From contig JAOWCC010000577.1 in the NCBI GenBank assembly GCA_030867875.1, positions 94,808,112 to 94,872,111 of the forward strand: a DNA stretch of 64,000 nt, read 5' to 3'. The notes beneath the pieces are model-generated. The model was not told the origin of the DNA, did no database searches, and saw nothing but the letters and a program-made list of their open reading frames with translations. This DNA is from Actinernus sp. WN-2022. Lineage: Eukaryota > Cnidaria > Anthozoa > Actiniaria > Actinernidae. A program made the translations under genes and the position numbers. The stretch's first letter is position 1; each line of letters begins with the position of its first letter. Positions 1 through 10,068 of this stretch are shown here, piece after piece.

Positions 1-185
1 ATTACTTCTCTTGTAAACGTAAAAGTTGAGGTTTCCACGTTGTTTTTACAGAAAACGTTCGAAATGTAGGAGACTGCGTGAATTTTCACGTGCAGTTATT
101 GTATTTTGTAATTAAGGTTATATTTTGATGTCGTAGTCCTATACGTTGCAGTCGTGGTTGTTTAAGGTTCCTATTAAAGCACCGG
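1..185 (-). repeat. Dispersed repeat family R1, truncated by window start
   Basis: Reverse complement matches blocks at 10703-10872 and 41690-41845: all share GCAACCACGAC near one end, an internal TGCACGTGAAAAT-type motif and a CGTTCTC / TTTTGCAGACAACG-type stretch. No coding potential seen. Probably one arm of a larger inverted-repeat element whose other part lies outside the window. Confidence 0.55.
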
Positions 186-529
186 TTCAACGCAAAACTT
201 CAGTTTGAAGACTTTATTTGTACCTTTGACGAAATACAATATTAGGATAAATAGTGAGAAAATTATAGATGGTCAAGCATTACTTAATTATTTAATAAAT
301 ATTATAAACAATACTAATAAAAGTGACGATATAACATTACAATAGCGGACATTAACATATACACGTGAAACACATATTGTAAAAGAAAACAAGAAGCATG
401 ACCCAACTTCAGTACTATACGAATCCAGAGCCGATTTCTTGAGAACGTCCGACATCTTGTAACTCAAACGAAGAGAGAGATTGGGTAAACTAGGTTACAG
501 TCTTCGCGCGGACGTCCGCCATCTTGGAT
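186..529. other. Unassigned AT-rich sequence
   Basis: I see no open frame, RNA gene or clear repeat. The last bases run into a short open frame that starts at 530. Confidence 0.4.
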
Positions 530-688
530 ATGGACGAAAATGGATGCCTTTCTGAATTTCTTAAATTAGCAGACCTCGAGACTTTTGAAGATATAAGTTT
601 AACGAAGCTCAGCATAAGCAAATTAGAACATCTTCATGATGTTGATGTTGGTGATCTTAAGGAGTTGATGTATGCATTGAACTTCTAG
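530..688 (+). pseudogene. Short SAM-like open frame, probable first exon of a decayed gene
   Basis: An ATG-to-TAG frame of 52 codons. The peptide has the pattern LSEFLKLADLETF, then LEHLHDVDVGDLKELMYAL, which resembles the helix order of SAM-type interaction domains (FLxxxxLExY ... LLxLxxxDLKELG) but is short and lacks the usual glycine-rich end. A pyrimidine-rich tract ending in GCAG near 797 could be an acceptor for a following exon. The region downstream is broken by a LINE (921), a MITE (2085) and a foldback (2976), and open lysine-rich and acidic frames follow, so this may be the start of one ruined gene. The SAM resemblance is by eye; function unknown. Confidence 0.35.
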
Positions 689-920
689 TTTTTGTTTCAG
701 TTTGATGAATATTTCATGGTAGAGCACGAGATGTCATGCATGACTATATTACTATAATTAAGACTTACTCAAACCTGATATCTAAAAATTTTGCAGGACT
801 TCAAATATAGAAGTAAAACTATTTTCAAGGAAGAAGAGTGAGCTGATTACGAAGAAAGGCCAGAGGGGAAAGCCCACTGAATCTACTGCCAGTTCGGGAA
901 ATACAAATACTCTGCATTTC

Positions 921-1747
921 GAATTATCCAAACGAATCGGACTCCTGCGTCACATAAGCCCGTTTCTGAAGCAAAGTCAAAAAGAAACATAATATTATAA
1001 TTATGCCGTAATTAAACCCATTTTTCTATACGGCAGTACTGTATGGTCATCTTGTAGTAAAGCAAATCTAAACTCTGTACTGAAGCTTCAGAAAAGAGCT
1101 GCCCGTCTCAGTCATCTCAGGCGCAGAACGCAGAGCCCCTCTGTGACGCTTTTTATTAATCTGGGTTGGCTCCCATTTTATGTTAAGGCATACCATTACA
1201 TTGAATAGGATTAATAATAGAACGCCTGAATATCTAAATAGCCTCCTAACTAGAAACTCTGAAAGACACCAAAGGAACACAAGATATGCTCAGCTAAGCC
1301 TTTGTTGCCCGTTATATAAAAACAATACTGAGGGCCGGCCGAACCTTCACTGTACGTTCCATTCGCGACTGGAATCAATTATCCACTACTCTTAAAACGT
1401 CTAGCATATCAATCAAATGTCTTAAAAAGAATCCCTTTAAAGAACGTATTTAAAAAAAAACACTTAGATTTACAGATCCATAGCTACCACCTTTTATATG
1501 CAAATACTTTTAGTGATTCTATGAATTTGGGTATTTTTAATTATTCTATCTTATTGTATTTAATTGTTTTTACAATCTTTTTATAGTCTGATAAGAATTT
1601 TTTTAGCATTTTAATCGTAGAATCGTAGAATTTTTGTAGATAGATGTATTTATTATTGTAAATAGAGGGCCACGGGGTCACCAGTACCGTTGGTTACTGT
1701 TAAGTGTTACCCTCTGAAAATAAAGTCTATTGTATTGTATTGTATTG
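921..1747 (+). mobile_element. LINE 3' fragment (CR1/L2-like reverse transcriptase C-terminus and 3' tail)
   Basis: From 921 one frame reads a typical end of a non-LTR reverse transcriptase: SKRIGLLRHISPFL, one in-frame TAA, then YYNYAVIKPIFLYGSTVW, LQKRAARL and LGWLPFY. Near 1207 the frame shifts by one and continues as NRTPEYLNSLL, HQRNTRYAQLSLCCPLY. This order (IKPxxLYGxxVW, LQKRAAR, WLPxxxR, TPxYL, TRYA) is that of the thumb and tail in CR1/L2/Rex-type LINEs. The catalytic YADD region and endonuclease are absent (5' truncation). A 3' UTR follows and ends in about four copies of ATTGT (1728-1747), a usual LINE tail. It is dead: one stop, one frameshift and truncation. Confidence 0.8.
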
Positions 1748-2084
1748 CAGCAACCGAACGGACGAAGTTCATGAACGAGTGCCTTCCTAAGTGTTACAAA
1801 TCCTTCTATTCAAAATACAAGAAACCTAGTGAATTTGTGAACTCTTCCATGAAGAAGGTCGGCATCAGTTCGATACTCATGCACGCATTTTAAAGATCAA
1901 TGTGAGTCACGCATTATAGCCATCGTATCGTGTGATAGTAATCCAGCTTCGGCTACGAAATAGTTCAATGAAGATCACATTCTTGTCCCTTCTGATCAGT
2001 TGGTACTCAGAACGAATATACAGAACTTAGTGCAATATACTTGTAGTATTGAGGAAGAAGACATCAATGTCAAAGATCAACTGA
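1748..2084 (+). pseudogene. Decayed open segments between LINE and MITE
   Basis: Two separate short open stretches in the same orientation: about 1750-1893 (containing FMNECLPKCYKSFYSKYKK) and, after several stops, about 1969-2109 (containing HILVPSDQLVLRTNIQNLV and an acidic EEED). The second runs into the left end of the inverted-repeat element at 2085. The composition is protein-like, but I do not recognise a family. These segments could belong to the same ruined gene as the frames at 530 and 2719. Confidence 0.3.
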
Positions 2085-2628
2085 GGGCACCCAACGACGT
2101 TTTCTGTTAAAAAGCTGTTCGGGAGAGTAAGTTAGCCTAAAACTTTCGGATTTGAAAAAAACGTCCCTAGAAAATTGTTTTCTGAAATACTGGCTAGAAA
2201 ATTTGTTTTCAATCCCCTTGAATCCCTAGAAAATTATAGTAGAAAAGAGAGACTAAAAGGTTTCCCCTAAAATATTCGTACGTCCCAATTCGTCTGATCA
2301 ATAGAGTCAGAACAACACATTTTCATTCCCTAAGAATTGCCTTAAAGGAAAAAAGAATCCCTAAAAAATTCGTACCTCCACAAACCTTTGCAACATGAAA
2401 TTACTTGGGCTAGAAAATTATTGTTTATGTTCTAGACTACTAACAAATTCGTAGGCCGGGAATATTTTGCCATAGTATTTTCGGTTGACGCGATTTCCAC
2501 CTAGAAAATCCGAACAGCTAATAGCTTTCTAGAATACGTCAAAAGACATAGTAGGCGCCTTAAAATGGCTAGATAAGCTGCAGACAACTGGTTTCAAACG
2601 AATTTCAAAAAGTACTCGTTGGGCGCCC
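2085..2628. mobile_element. MITE-like element with GGGCRCCCAACGA terminal inverted repeats
   Basis: GGGCACCCAACGA at 2085-2097 is mirrored by TCGTTGGGCGCCC at 2616-2628. The arms continue inwards (AAGCTGTTCGG on the left, CCGAACAGCT on the right near 2508). Between them lie about nine degenerate copies of a CCCTAGAAAATTCGTA-like motif (2160-2510). No transposase frame is present, so the element is non-autonomous. It splits open gene-like segments. A clean target duplication was not found. Confidence 0.6.
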
Positions 2629-2718
2629 TTGAAAGATCACCTTAGTGGTTTATTTGCACAATCTGGCAGGAAAGGAGTGCTCACAATCTTTCAATGAAGA
2701 GCTAGGTTTTCATTAGGC

Positions 2719-3468
2719 TTGGGGGAGTGAGAAAAAGATCGAAGGTTATTTACAAAATCTAGAAGGAAAACTTGACCAGTGTGAAGACATGTTTCGTGGT
2801 GCACTAGCTGTTAAGGAAAACAAATCAAGAAAACGTTTACAAAAGCAGAATAGAAGGATGAACAAAAAACAGAAGCTACAGAGGGATGAGACAAATTTTA
2901 AAACAATTAGTCAGCTCATATCAGCAGATCATGATCAATCAGACTTTGAACATGTTATTGATGAAGTTAATGCACAGGTAGCCCAAGCTTGGGATCTGTA
3001 TAACATTAACAGCATTTGTATGGGATTTTTTAGTTTTCCATGTACAACGTAAATCTTGAATAAAACTCGACAAAAACCTATACAGTGTCTTCTTGTGTTC
3101 CTTAACTATGTCTGTGCCATGTTACAGCGAATTTCCTTTGTATGAGTTAGGGTTTTAAGGGAAAATTTCGTTGAAATTCGCTGTAACTGATGGCACAACT
3201 AAAACATCCCATACAAATGCCGTTAATGTTATACAGATCCCAAGCTTGGGCTACCTGTGGTTAATGTTGAAGCTCTTGCAAGCCTTGATTCTAAGCAAGT
3301 AAAGTGGTTAAAGAGAATGATAAAGATAGGTCATTTGACGGAAAAGGCCATCTCAAAGACAGTGACGAAGAGGAGGAGGAAAATGTATCTGAAGATGGAA
3401 GTATGTCGGAGGAGGAAATTTTAAATGTATCAGATGCTGAAAATGAAAGTTTGGCAGAGAAGAACTGA
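2719..3468 (+). pseudogene. Lysine-rich coiled-coil gene fragment interrupted by a foldback, with acidic tail
   Basis: An open frame from about 2719 (first ATG 2789) reads through KLDQCEDMFRGALAVKE, then KNRRMNKKQKLQRDE-type basic sequence and DQSDFEHVIDEVNAQ; heptad-like hydrophobic spacing suggests a coiled coil. At about 2976 it enters a foldback whose sequence supplies the last residues and the stop at 3050. Beyond the foldback (3258 on) open sequence resumes with VNVEALASLDSKQVKWLKRM. After a frame shift comes a strongly acidic stretch (KDSDEEEEENVSEDG) that ends in TGA at 3466-3468. I read this as one basic-then-acidic nuclear-type protein fragment broken by insertion and indels. Family unknown. 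Confidence 0.4.
2976..3257. mobile_element. Foldback (long inverted repeat) inserted in a coding fragment
   Basis: About 50 bases at 2976-3027 (GTAGCCCAAGCTTGGGATCT and onward) are repeated almost exactly in reverse complement at 3206-3257. Inside, a second inverted pair (GTTACAGCGAATTTC near 3123 and GAAATTCGCTGTAAC near 3174) makes a nested hairpin. No transposase. It could be a MITE, or an inverted duplication of part of the host gene. Confidence 0.6.
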
Positions 3469-4169
3469 TGATGAGTGACCATGCAGTAGAACATGTTAGT
3501 GATCATGCATATATGGCCTTCCTATTTAAAAGCTTGAATGAGTTTTCATGATGTTGATGTTATAGTTTTAAATATGTTGAGGGAACATTCAGCCTACTGT
3601 TTTATTAAAGTTTCCAGACAGAACCCATATTTGGTATATTAAAGCATACTTAAATATCCATATTTTGACTCATTTATGTCAATGCGGTTCAAATTAAAAG
3701 TTGTTGAAGGAAATTTTGAGAAATAAAAAATACAATAGTACTAAACATTCATGTTTTCAGATAAAAAAAGTACCAAATGTCTACATGGCACTTTCCATTT
3801 TATTAAATTGAATGAAAACGAATGAAAACGAAATCACGCGACCCCTCTCAAACACAAAACAAATGTTGGTTTTCTATACAATTGCTGCATAATTATTTAA
3901 TTACAAAGGAACAGGTAAGATTTTGAAACATTCTCATATGCATGAACAGTAGCCAGGAAAGTAATTACCATTTAAAAATCTTCATACACTTGTTAAAATG
4001 CACGTGCACAATCTTGACACATAGGAAAGTTGAGGTTGCTTGGGTAAAAAATGACTTCTAGATGTTAGAACTCTAAACTTTAGAAATTTCCACGTTTCCC
4101 TTATAAACATCTCCTAGCCTAAAGTCGCTGTAATTTATGGCTATGAATAGCAACTTATATAAGGCGACT
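3469..4169. other. Unassigned AT-rich sequence
   Basis: No supported gene. A minus-strand frame at 3291-3506 is the complement of the acidic GAGGAGGAGGAA region and is not taken as a gene. The motif AAGGCGACTT at about 4161 recurs in the cluster downstream of the next LINE. Confidence 0.35.
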
Positions 4170-4647
4170 TGAGCTCGTGTTCCGGTCGTTCCCGCCGTGC
4201 TTCCTCTGGTTTGTACTTTAGGCAATCTGTCATTTCCAGGTCGTCAAGCTTTAGGGATTCATATTTTTTGCGCATTATTAACTTGTGGAATGTCATCCCG
4301 GATGAAATCAAATCATCCCTAACTCTATCGACCTATAAGAGAAAACTCAGACAATTCTTTTTTCATAGGCTTAAGCATGTATTCAACCAAGACGACATTC
4401 GCAGCTACAAGCTTATATGTCCTAAGTGTCGCCGTGCCAATGCTCTTATTACCTGTTCTTGCTAGATCCTTCTTTTGCTTTATTATTATCTTTGCTTTAC
4501 TATCTTATTATCTTTATAATCCAAGGGTGTAACTGGGTGTGGGTGTGATCGAGTTTTTATTGTGGGTTGGGTTACTGGTGCCTAAACCTTGTAGGGGACT
4601 TCGTGTCCTTTTGTTTCTGCACCATGCATGTTATGCTTAACCTTAAA

Positions 4648-4679
<32 letters not shown>
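4170..4679 (+). mobile_element. LINE 3' fragment with AAAT tail
   Basis: An open frame to 4465 carries the end of a non-LTR reverse transcriptase: SFRDSYFLRIINLWNVIPDE, then LSTYKRKLRQFFF, the usual 'F-R-x-LWN-x-LP-x-E-I ... F-K-x-x-L' ending, closed by a Cys-rich tail (CPKCRRANALITCSC). A 3' UTR of about 180 bp ends in seven AAAT units (4649-4679). It is 5' truncated, with no catalytic region. AAGGCGACTT motifs lie on both sides (4161; 4710 on), consistent with insertion into a pre-existing motif cluster. Confidence 0.75.
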
Positions 4680-4870
4680 GCAATTTCGGGAAAGAATTTG
4701 GGGAAATTTTAGGCGACTTAAGGCAACTTAAGGCGACTTAAGAAAACATGAAGAATTGCTTGTTGCAACTTAAGGCTACTTAAGCAAAACTGATTATAAG
4801 AAGTAACTGCTAAATACCCTGTTAAAGTGACTTAATGCGATTTAAGGCGACTTTAATTGTGCGACTTTAA
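4680..4870. repeat. Cluster of AAGGCGACTT-like decamers
   Basis: Degenerate copies of CTTAAGGCGACTTAAG recur at irregular spacing (about 4707-4742, 4765-4785, 4830-4870), with one more copy upstream of the LINE at 4161. It reads as an old decamer microsatellite split by the LINE insertion. Confidence 0.45.
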
Positions 4871-5195
4871 GACCCGGAGTAGGCCTTCTCCTCATTCAAC
4901 ATGTCCACGTAAAAATCCGCGAAGTGGTCTATTCAGACTATTCTGACGTGACATTTATGGAGAAAGATTCGCCGTAATAAAGTTCCTGTCTACAGTCTGT
5001 CATATACACAGCGATCGTGCTTGGTGTTTGAAAACGTATAAAAACAGATTAATAACTATATATAGACTGTATTCGCCATGCTATACAAACGACATTTAGC
5101 GTTAACTGAATAAATCGATCTCCCAGGCCTTTTAAAATATCCAATAATGAGTTGCGAATTATATTTTTATGGTTATTAAATTTAGCTACTATATT
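4871..5195. other. Unassigned
   Basis: No open frame or repeat I can support. Confidence 0.35.
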
Positions 5196-5229
5196 ATTGG
5201 GGGTAAAAGGGAATTGACAAGTTGCACAG

Positions 5230-5565
5230 CAAAAGTGGTTGGTACTGGTCGGTACTCAATCGGGATGTTGTCGGTCAGGATGACGACGCCCGGGTATGTT
5301 GACGGTAGTCTGAGTGGTCGGTTATCTAGCTGATATGTGACTGGTATGTGGTTGCGCTGTGGCTGGTATTGGTCGTAATGTGGTCGGTATCAGAGGCGTG
5401 GAGCGGGGGGTATGGCCCTTTGAGGTGAAATTTCACAATTGTGAGTTACTCCGAAAAAAATCCTGGCTACGCCCCTGGGTATGTACATGTAGTCGGTATG
5501 TAGTCGGTATGTAGTCGGTATGTAGTCGGTATGTGGCTCAGTATGTGGTTGGTGGTATAGTCGTA
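5230..5565. repeat. Minisatellite based on GTCGGTATGTA (11 bp)
   Basis: The core at about 5480-5555 has consecutive TATGTAGTCGG units of 11 bp. Looser TGGTCGGTA/GGTATGTGG variants extend back to about 5230. A different piece at about 5395-5478, ending TGGCTACGCCCCTGG, interrupts the array and looks like an inserted repeat fragment. The minus-strand open frame here is a product of the repeat. Confidence 0.65.
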
Positions 5566-5835
5566 ATATATATAATATGACCAGATGAGTGGTTAAGTTG
5601 CTTATTATTATTGACCAAGCCATAAATTACCAGGCATTACACAAGTGACGTCATCACATTTATATCGCGTAAAAGAACGTTAATTTATAGCTTGGTGAAT
5701 AATAAACAGAATATTACATGGCAGCGTGGAGACACGGTAAATTTGCTAGTAAGTTTGACAAACCAGTGTAAATTAAAAGCTCAATAAAGACATATAGCAC
5801 ATTTTTGTCTGACAAGTAGATATAAGGTTTAAAGT

Positions 5836-6118
5836 CCCGCGAGTCAAACGGTTTCAACATCGGTTCAACATATCGGTCCAACATTTGATATATAGTGTTG
5901 AAGCTAGGATGTTGAAAGCATGGGTGTCAAACGGTTTCAACATCGGTCCAGCATTTGTTGCGTCATGTTGAAGACTAAAAATTTTCATTGAGCCGGTATG
6001 ACCAAACTATAAGTCTTAAACTGACTGAGAAGTAACTAGGCGAAATATTTTTTGCCAAAAAAGTGGGGGGGGGGGGAGGGGGGAGGGCTATAGTCTTGTT
6101 GAAACCGTTTAATACTCA
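5836..6118. mobile_element. MITE with GTCAAACGGTTTCAACA ends and an internal G-run
   Basis: GAGTCAAACGGTTTCAACAT at about 5838 is mirrored by TTGTTGAAACCGTTTAATAC near 6103-6117. A second direct copy of the left motif (TCAAACGGTTTCAACATCGG) sits at about 5927. Runs of G at 6063-6090 make a strong G-quadruplex-type stretch. No coding content. Confidence 0.5.
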
Positions 6119-6121
6119 CTG

Positions 6122-6368
6122 AACTCTGAATTTCTAACGGGGCCTGAAGCAACCATAGGGCCTGATCAAAGCCAGGATCCGGGTAATCCACAGATCGAAT
6201 TGGAATTTAGCGTGTTGGTTTTTGCGGAGGGAGGAAAACCGGAGAACCCGGAGAAAAACCCTCGGGAGCAAGGGCGAGATACCAACAAACTCACGCGTCC
6301 AGGGTCGAACCTGGACCACAGAGGTGAGAGGCAGCGAATCGCTTAACCAGTGCGCCACAACGGCTCCC
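6122..6368 (-). mobile_element. tRNA-derived SINE, full-length-like copy
   Basis: Read on the minus strand, the head at 6368 begins GGGAGCCG. It then has an A-box-like TGGCGCACTGGTTAAG (complement of 6342-6357) and a B-box GGTTCGACCC (complement of 6302-6311), followed by a body including GGTTTTTCTCCGGGT and CCAATTCGATCTGTG. The same body occurs at 48685-48905 (minus) and in part at 52996-53165 (plus). Polymerase III promoter boxes and the shared body support a SINE. It is not a tRNA gene: no closed acceptor stem. Confidence 0.8.
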
Positions 6369-7132
6369 CTCTAACAAGGGTCTAACAAAGTCACAGAACC
6401 ATCCCGATCCAAATTTATAAATCATCATTTTGGAAACTAGCGGTTTTAAGGGATGCCTGACTACTGACCAAACGTATCGGAAGATAATGACTAACTAACT
6501 AACCTTGCTTTGAAATAACTTCGCTCAAGACTATGCACAACCAAGGACATGTGAAACGAGAACAATTTCGAGACAGCAAGCCCACTCGCTTTTACAATAC
6601 AAATTATATAATTCATCTATTACCTAGACAACGACCAAGTACGTGTGTAAAATCATGCTCTGAAAAACAAACCACATTCCGCTTAAACCTCCGCAAATTG
6701 CTTTCCACGTCTGAATTAGTGTTAAAATCTCCTTGAACGTTATTAATTCCAGTTTTTTTTTCAGCTTAGTGGGAGTCTAAAAACAAGTGCCGCATTTGAG
6801 TAAAGTAATATTGTTGTAACCAAAGAGGAAAACACTTTTGCCGGTATTTTTTGACAAGATTGGAAAGTGATATCAGATGTGCGTCATGCATGGAAATCAA
6901 GAATCGATCAATACCTTTATTGGATTTATATCATCTCAGATAATACTTTATTGCGAATAAAACTAATTCCAACTGTGGGATTAGCTTAGATGGATTTCCT
7001 AAGTGAACACTGACTAATATATAAGATAATTCAGCGCAAGCTTTAGCTTTCCCCATCATGTTGAAATTTGTGGAGTTTTTTTAAATTATACCTACGGTAT
7101 TTCTACCATACTGTACCAATGTATCTATAACT
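6369..7132. other. Unassigned AT-rich sequence
   Basis: A 67-codon plus-strand frame at 6533-6736 has no recognisable motif and is not taken as a gene. Nothing else seen. Confidence 0.3.
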
Positions 7133-7307
7133 ATCAAAACTATTAATAATTCATGAAGGGAAACAAAGGAAATCAATGTGAAATAAGTGCATGATCTGTG
7201 TTATCTGGTTCAGATTGTGTCCTGATTTGCATCAACTTTTGCTTCGATTTTCTCGGCCGAAATAGGTCGTATCGCCATTGAAATAACTAAACAAACACGA
7301 CTCTTTA
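7133..7307 (+). repeat. Dispersed repeat family R2, copy 1
   Basis: Shares with 10069-10226 and 43851-44005 the order TTAATAATTCATGAAG, CAGATT..GTCCTGATTT, TTCGATTTTCTCGGCCGAAA, AAGTCGTATCGCCA and AATAACT. Diverged, non-coding. Confidence 0.65.
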
Positions 7308-7830
7308 CATCAATTCTATAGACGTTTGATAACTGAGCCATATTCAGAATTTGTGGCCGTGTCCATATACAGGATTCTCGCCTTCGGGTCGAGTTTGTAA
7401 ATCCGATAATGCACGACTACTCATTGCGTATCTATTACTTGTAGAAATGTCAATGAGGGTTTTACTGAGCTTTTTCTTTACTCCTGAATTGTAATTGGTA
7501 AGTTCTGATGTACCTTAGGTTTAAGAACTGTTAAGCCTAATATTAGCCTTAATGTCTGTACAACTTTTTTAGTTTGACATTCAAAAACAGATAATGTGTA
7601 TGCGTAAAAAGCTACTGTAACCCCACCTTAAAGTGCACCTAACCCATTTTGCAATTTTTATACCTATGAATCTTTGAAAGGTTTTGAGTACTTCTGCGAA
7701 GAAATTGTTGGCTTACATAGCCAATACTACGGTGGCCCGTAAGGGACATGCTGCAAATAAACAATTGCCTCGTGCGAAAATAAAAATTAACTGATGCAGA
7801 AACAAAATGTTTGAATAAATTATAAAAAAA

Positions 7831-8180
7831 GTTGCTGCAAACTAAAACTGGTTGCTGCAAACTAAAACTGGTTACTGCAAACTAAAACTGGTTGCTGCAA
7901 ACTAAAACTGGTTGCTGCAAACTAAAACTGGTTGCTGCAAACTAAAACTGGTTGCTGCAAACTAAAACTCGTTGCTGCAAACTAACATTGGTTGCTGCAA
8001 AAAAAATTTTTTGCTGCAAATTAACTTGTTGCTGCAAACTAAACTTTGTTGCTGCAAACGAAAACTCATTGCTGCAAACTAACATTGGTTGCTGCAAAAT
8101 ATAACTTGTTGCTGCAAATTAACTTGTTGCTGCAAACTAAAATTTGTTGCTGCAAACTAAAACTGGTTGCTGCAAATTAT
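7831..8180 (+). repeat. 20-bp tandem array, left arm
   Basis: Eight nearly perfect GTTGCTGCAAACTAAAACTG units (7831-7990) are followed by degenerate and shortened units to about 8180. The mirror array is at 8745-9085. Confidence 0.9.
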
Positions 8181-8393
8181 TAACGTGCATGTTGTTGCAA
8201 ACTCCGTCGCTGTAATTTTCCCATCAATATTACGGGTTTCCTGTGGAAGACGCACGCGGCACATGCGTATAACTTCTAGCTGCTGTGACTGAAAGGGTGG
8301 GGGTGAGTAGTATACTCCTTCCTGATTGAAAATCTGACTTAGTGTTTACTGTACTAGAAACCACATATCACTTGTAGTTGTACTAAAACTACG

Positions 8394-8723
8394 ATGTTCT
8401 GTCCATCGTGTTCCGCCAAGGTATTTTCCTCGGCGGCTAACTATTGTTGTAGTTGCGGCAACCACTTCGTGCTGGAACCTCAAGGAGTGATGAATATTGT
8501 CAATGGAGGACTTCCGAAGGAGAAAAGAAGCGGAGAGGAGGGGTATTTCACTAGTAAAAGCAAGAAAACTAAGAAGCTAGACCCACCACAAGAAGTCGTT
8601 ATCCAAACAGGGATAATGCTGGCGATAGATGCGACGATAGCCACCAAACGTGGGCTGATCGGGCTGAACTTTCCATTAAAAGTCTTACCGATAGACACTG
8701 GCCGACTAGGAAGGAGTTGCTGA
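8394..8723 (+). CDS. Zinc-ribbon-type small reading frame in the core of the TTAA element
   Basis: A 109-codon ATG frame. Residues 3-22 read CPSCSAKVFSSAANYCCSCG, i.e. CxxC, about 13 residues, CxxC, the arrangement of small zinc-ribbon domains; a basic stretch (SKSKKTKKLD, about residues 54-63) follows. Another frame stays open across the end (about 8600-8755) and reads plausibly (LSIKSLTDRHWPTRKELL), so a frameshift near 8600 is possible and the last 30 or so residues of the ATG frame may not be real. Its position between mirrored arrays suggests the remnant first exon of the element's own or a captured gene. It may not be expressed; function unknown. Confidence 0.45.
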   Translation: MFCPSCSAKVFSSAANYCCSCGNHFVLEPQGVMNIVNGGLPKEKRSGEEGYFTSKSKKTKKLDPPQEVVIQTGIMLAIDATIATKRGLIGLNFPLKVLPIDTGRLGRSC

Positions 8724-8744
8724 CGAAGGCAGTGGAGAAACACG

Positions 8745-9085
8745 CTTTAGTTTGCAGTAACAAATTTTAGTTTGCAGCAACAAGTTTTAGTTTGCAGCAA
8801 CCAGTTTTAGTTTGCAGCAACACATTTTAGTTTGCAGCAACCAGTTAATTTGCAGCAACTAGTTTTAGTTTGCAGCAACCAGTTTTAGTTTGCAGCAACG
8901 AGTTTTAGTTTGCAGCAACGAGTTTTAGTTTGCAGCAACAAATTTTAGTTTGCAGCAACCAGTTAATTTGCAGCAACCAGTTTTAGTTTGCAGCAACCAG
9001 TTAATTTGCAGCAACCAGTTTTAGTTTGCAGCAACCAGTTTTAATTTGCAGCAATCAGTTTTAATTTGCAGTGACAATTTTCATT
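8745..9085 (-). repeat. 20-bp tandem array, right arm (reverse complement of left)
   Basis: About 17 units of CAGTTTTAGTTTGCAGCAAC, some shortened to CAGTTAATTTGCAGCAAC. Several variants (CAAATTTTAG, CGAGTTTTAG) are shared between units, showing local homogenisation. Confidence 0.9.
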
Positions 9086-9206
9086 TATTTGCAGCATCTT
9101 TTTATTATTTCCGCAAACATTTGGTATTTGCATCAGTTTATTTTTATTTTCACCCGAGGCAATTGTTTATTTGCAGCATGTCCCTTACGGGCCACCGTAC
9201 AATACT

Positions 9207-9564
9207 CTATGTTTTATGCTTGTTTGAAATGGTGAAAATTTGACCTTTCCTGACCCATTGACCGCGTAAGAAAAATCCTGGGTCGATTCTGGATCTTACG
9301 TCACCTCATTAATGCATTATTCTCCATGGCGCCTTTCTATCACAACAACATTCATTTGATATATAGAGAATATACACAGTCTGTGAGTTGTTAGTAAAGA
9401 AAACAGTTATTTTAGACAAAATGCTAAACATTATTCAACTTATTTAAAAGTCGAATTAATTAGATGACGTAAGATCCAGAACTGATCGACCCAGGCTTTT
9501 TCGTACGCGGTCATGGGTCAGGAAAGGTCAAATTTTCACCATTTCAAACAAGCCTAGAACATAG
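9207..9564. mobile_element. Inverted-repeat element nested in the right arm
   Basis: CTATGTTTTATGCTTGTTTG at 9207 is mirrored by CAAACAAGCCTAGAACATAG ending at 9564. The arms run more than 80 bp (CCTTTCCTGACCCA, CTGGGTCGAT and GGATCTTACGTCA on both sides). Flanking AATACT (9201-9206) and AATATT (9565-9570) look like a 6-bp target duplication with one change. When it is removed, the outer element's right arm aligns with its left arm. Confidence 0.7.
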
Positions 9565-9664
9565 AATATTCTTTGTAAGCCAAAATTTTCTTCGCAGAAG
9601 TACTTAAAAACCTTTCAAAGATTCATTGGTATAAAAATCGCAAAAGGGGTTAGGTGCACTTTAA

Positions 9665-10068
9665 GCTAACTTTTAAACTTGTTTTAATTTCTTCGAACAC
9701 AATAAAGCGTCGATAATGCAGTGACCCATTTTCAATAAAAGACAAATGTGAGTACAAGTGTTGGGGAGGTGGGCACTAAAAATTGGACCAAATTGTACTG
9801 TGTGTGTCATATGTTTGAACACTTTCCATTTGTTTTAACAAAATCGTTCGACTAGATTTCGAGTTAACGTACGTCGTAATTACGTCATTAGTATGTGTGA
9901 TTGGGTCAGCATTTTGACATTATCTGTTGTATCAATAAATTGTGTGCTGTCTGTGAAAATTTGAGCAGAATCGGGCAAACATCTTGAAAGTTATGAGAAT
10001 TTGTTTAATTTGAAATGTAGCTTCGGAGTTTCGATCGAGAACCTTAAGTATTGTAATTTATTCTTATC
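9665..10068. other. Unassigned
   Basis: No supported feature. Confidence 0.3.

Larger units (their letters stand above)
7632..9660. mobile_element. Long-TIR element flanked by TTAA, with mirrored 20-bp arrays and a zinc-ribbon frame
   Basis: TTAA (7628-7631) precedes AGTGCACCTAACCC; the mirror GGGTTAGGTGCACT is followed by TTAA (9661-9664). The arms stay complementary for about 200 bp, after allowing for an inserted element at 9207-9564 in the right arm. Inside each arm lies an array of about 20-bp units, GTTGCTGCAAACTAAAACTG on the left and its reverse complement on the right. The 560-bp core holds one small reading frame. TTAA duplications are typical of Kolobok and piggyBac elements; long repeat-filled arms resemble Foldback-type elements. 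No transposase is seen, so it is probably non-autonomous. Confidence 0.7.

Noticed and set aside
7831..9085. CRISPR-like array
   Set aside because: Units are contiguous 20-bp repeats without spacers, in mirrored arms, in a eukaryotic context.
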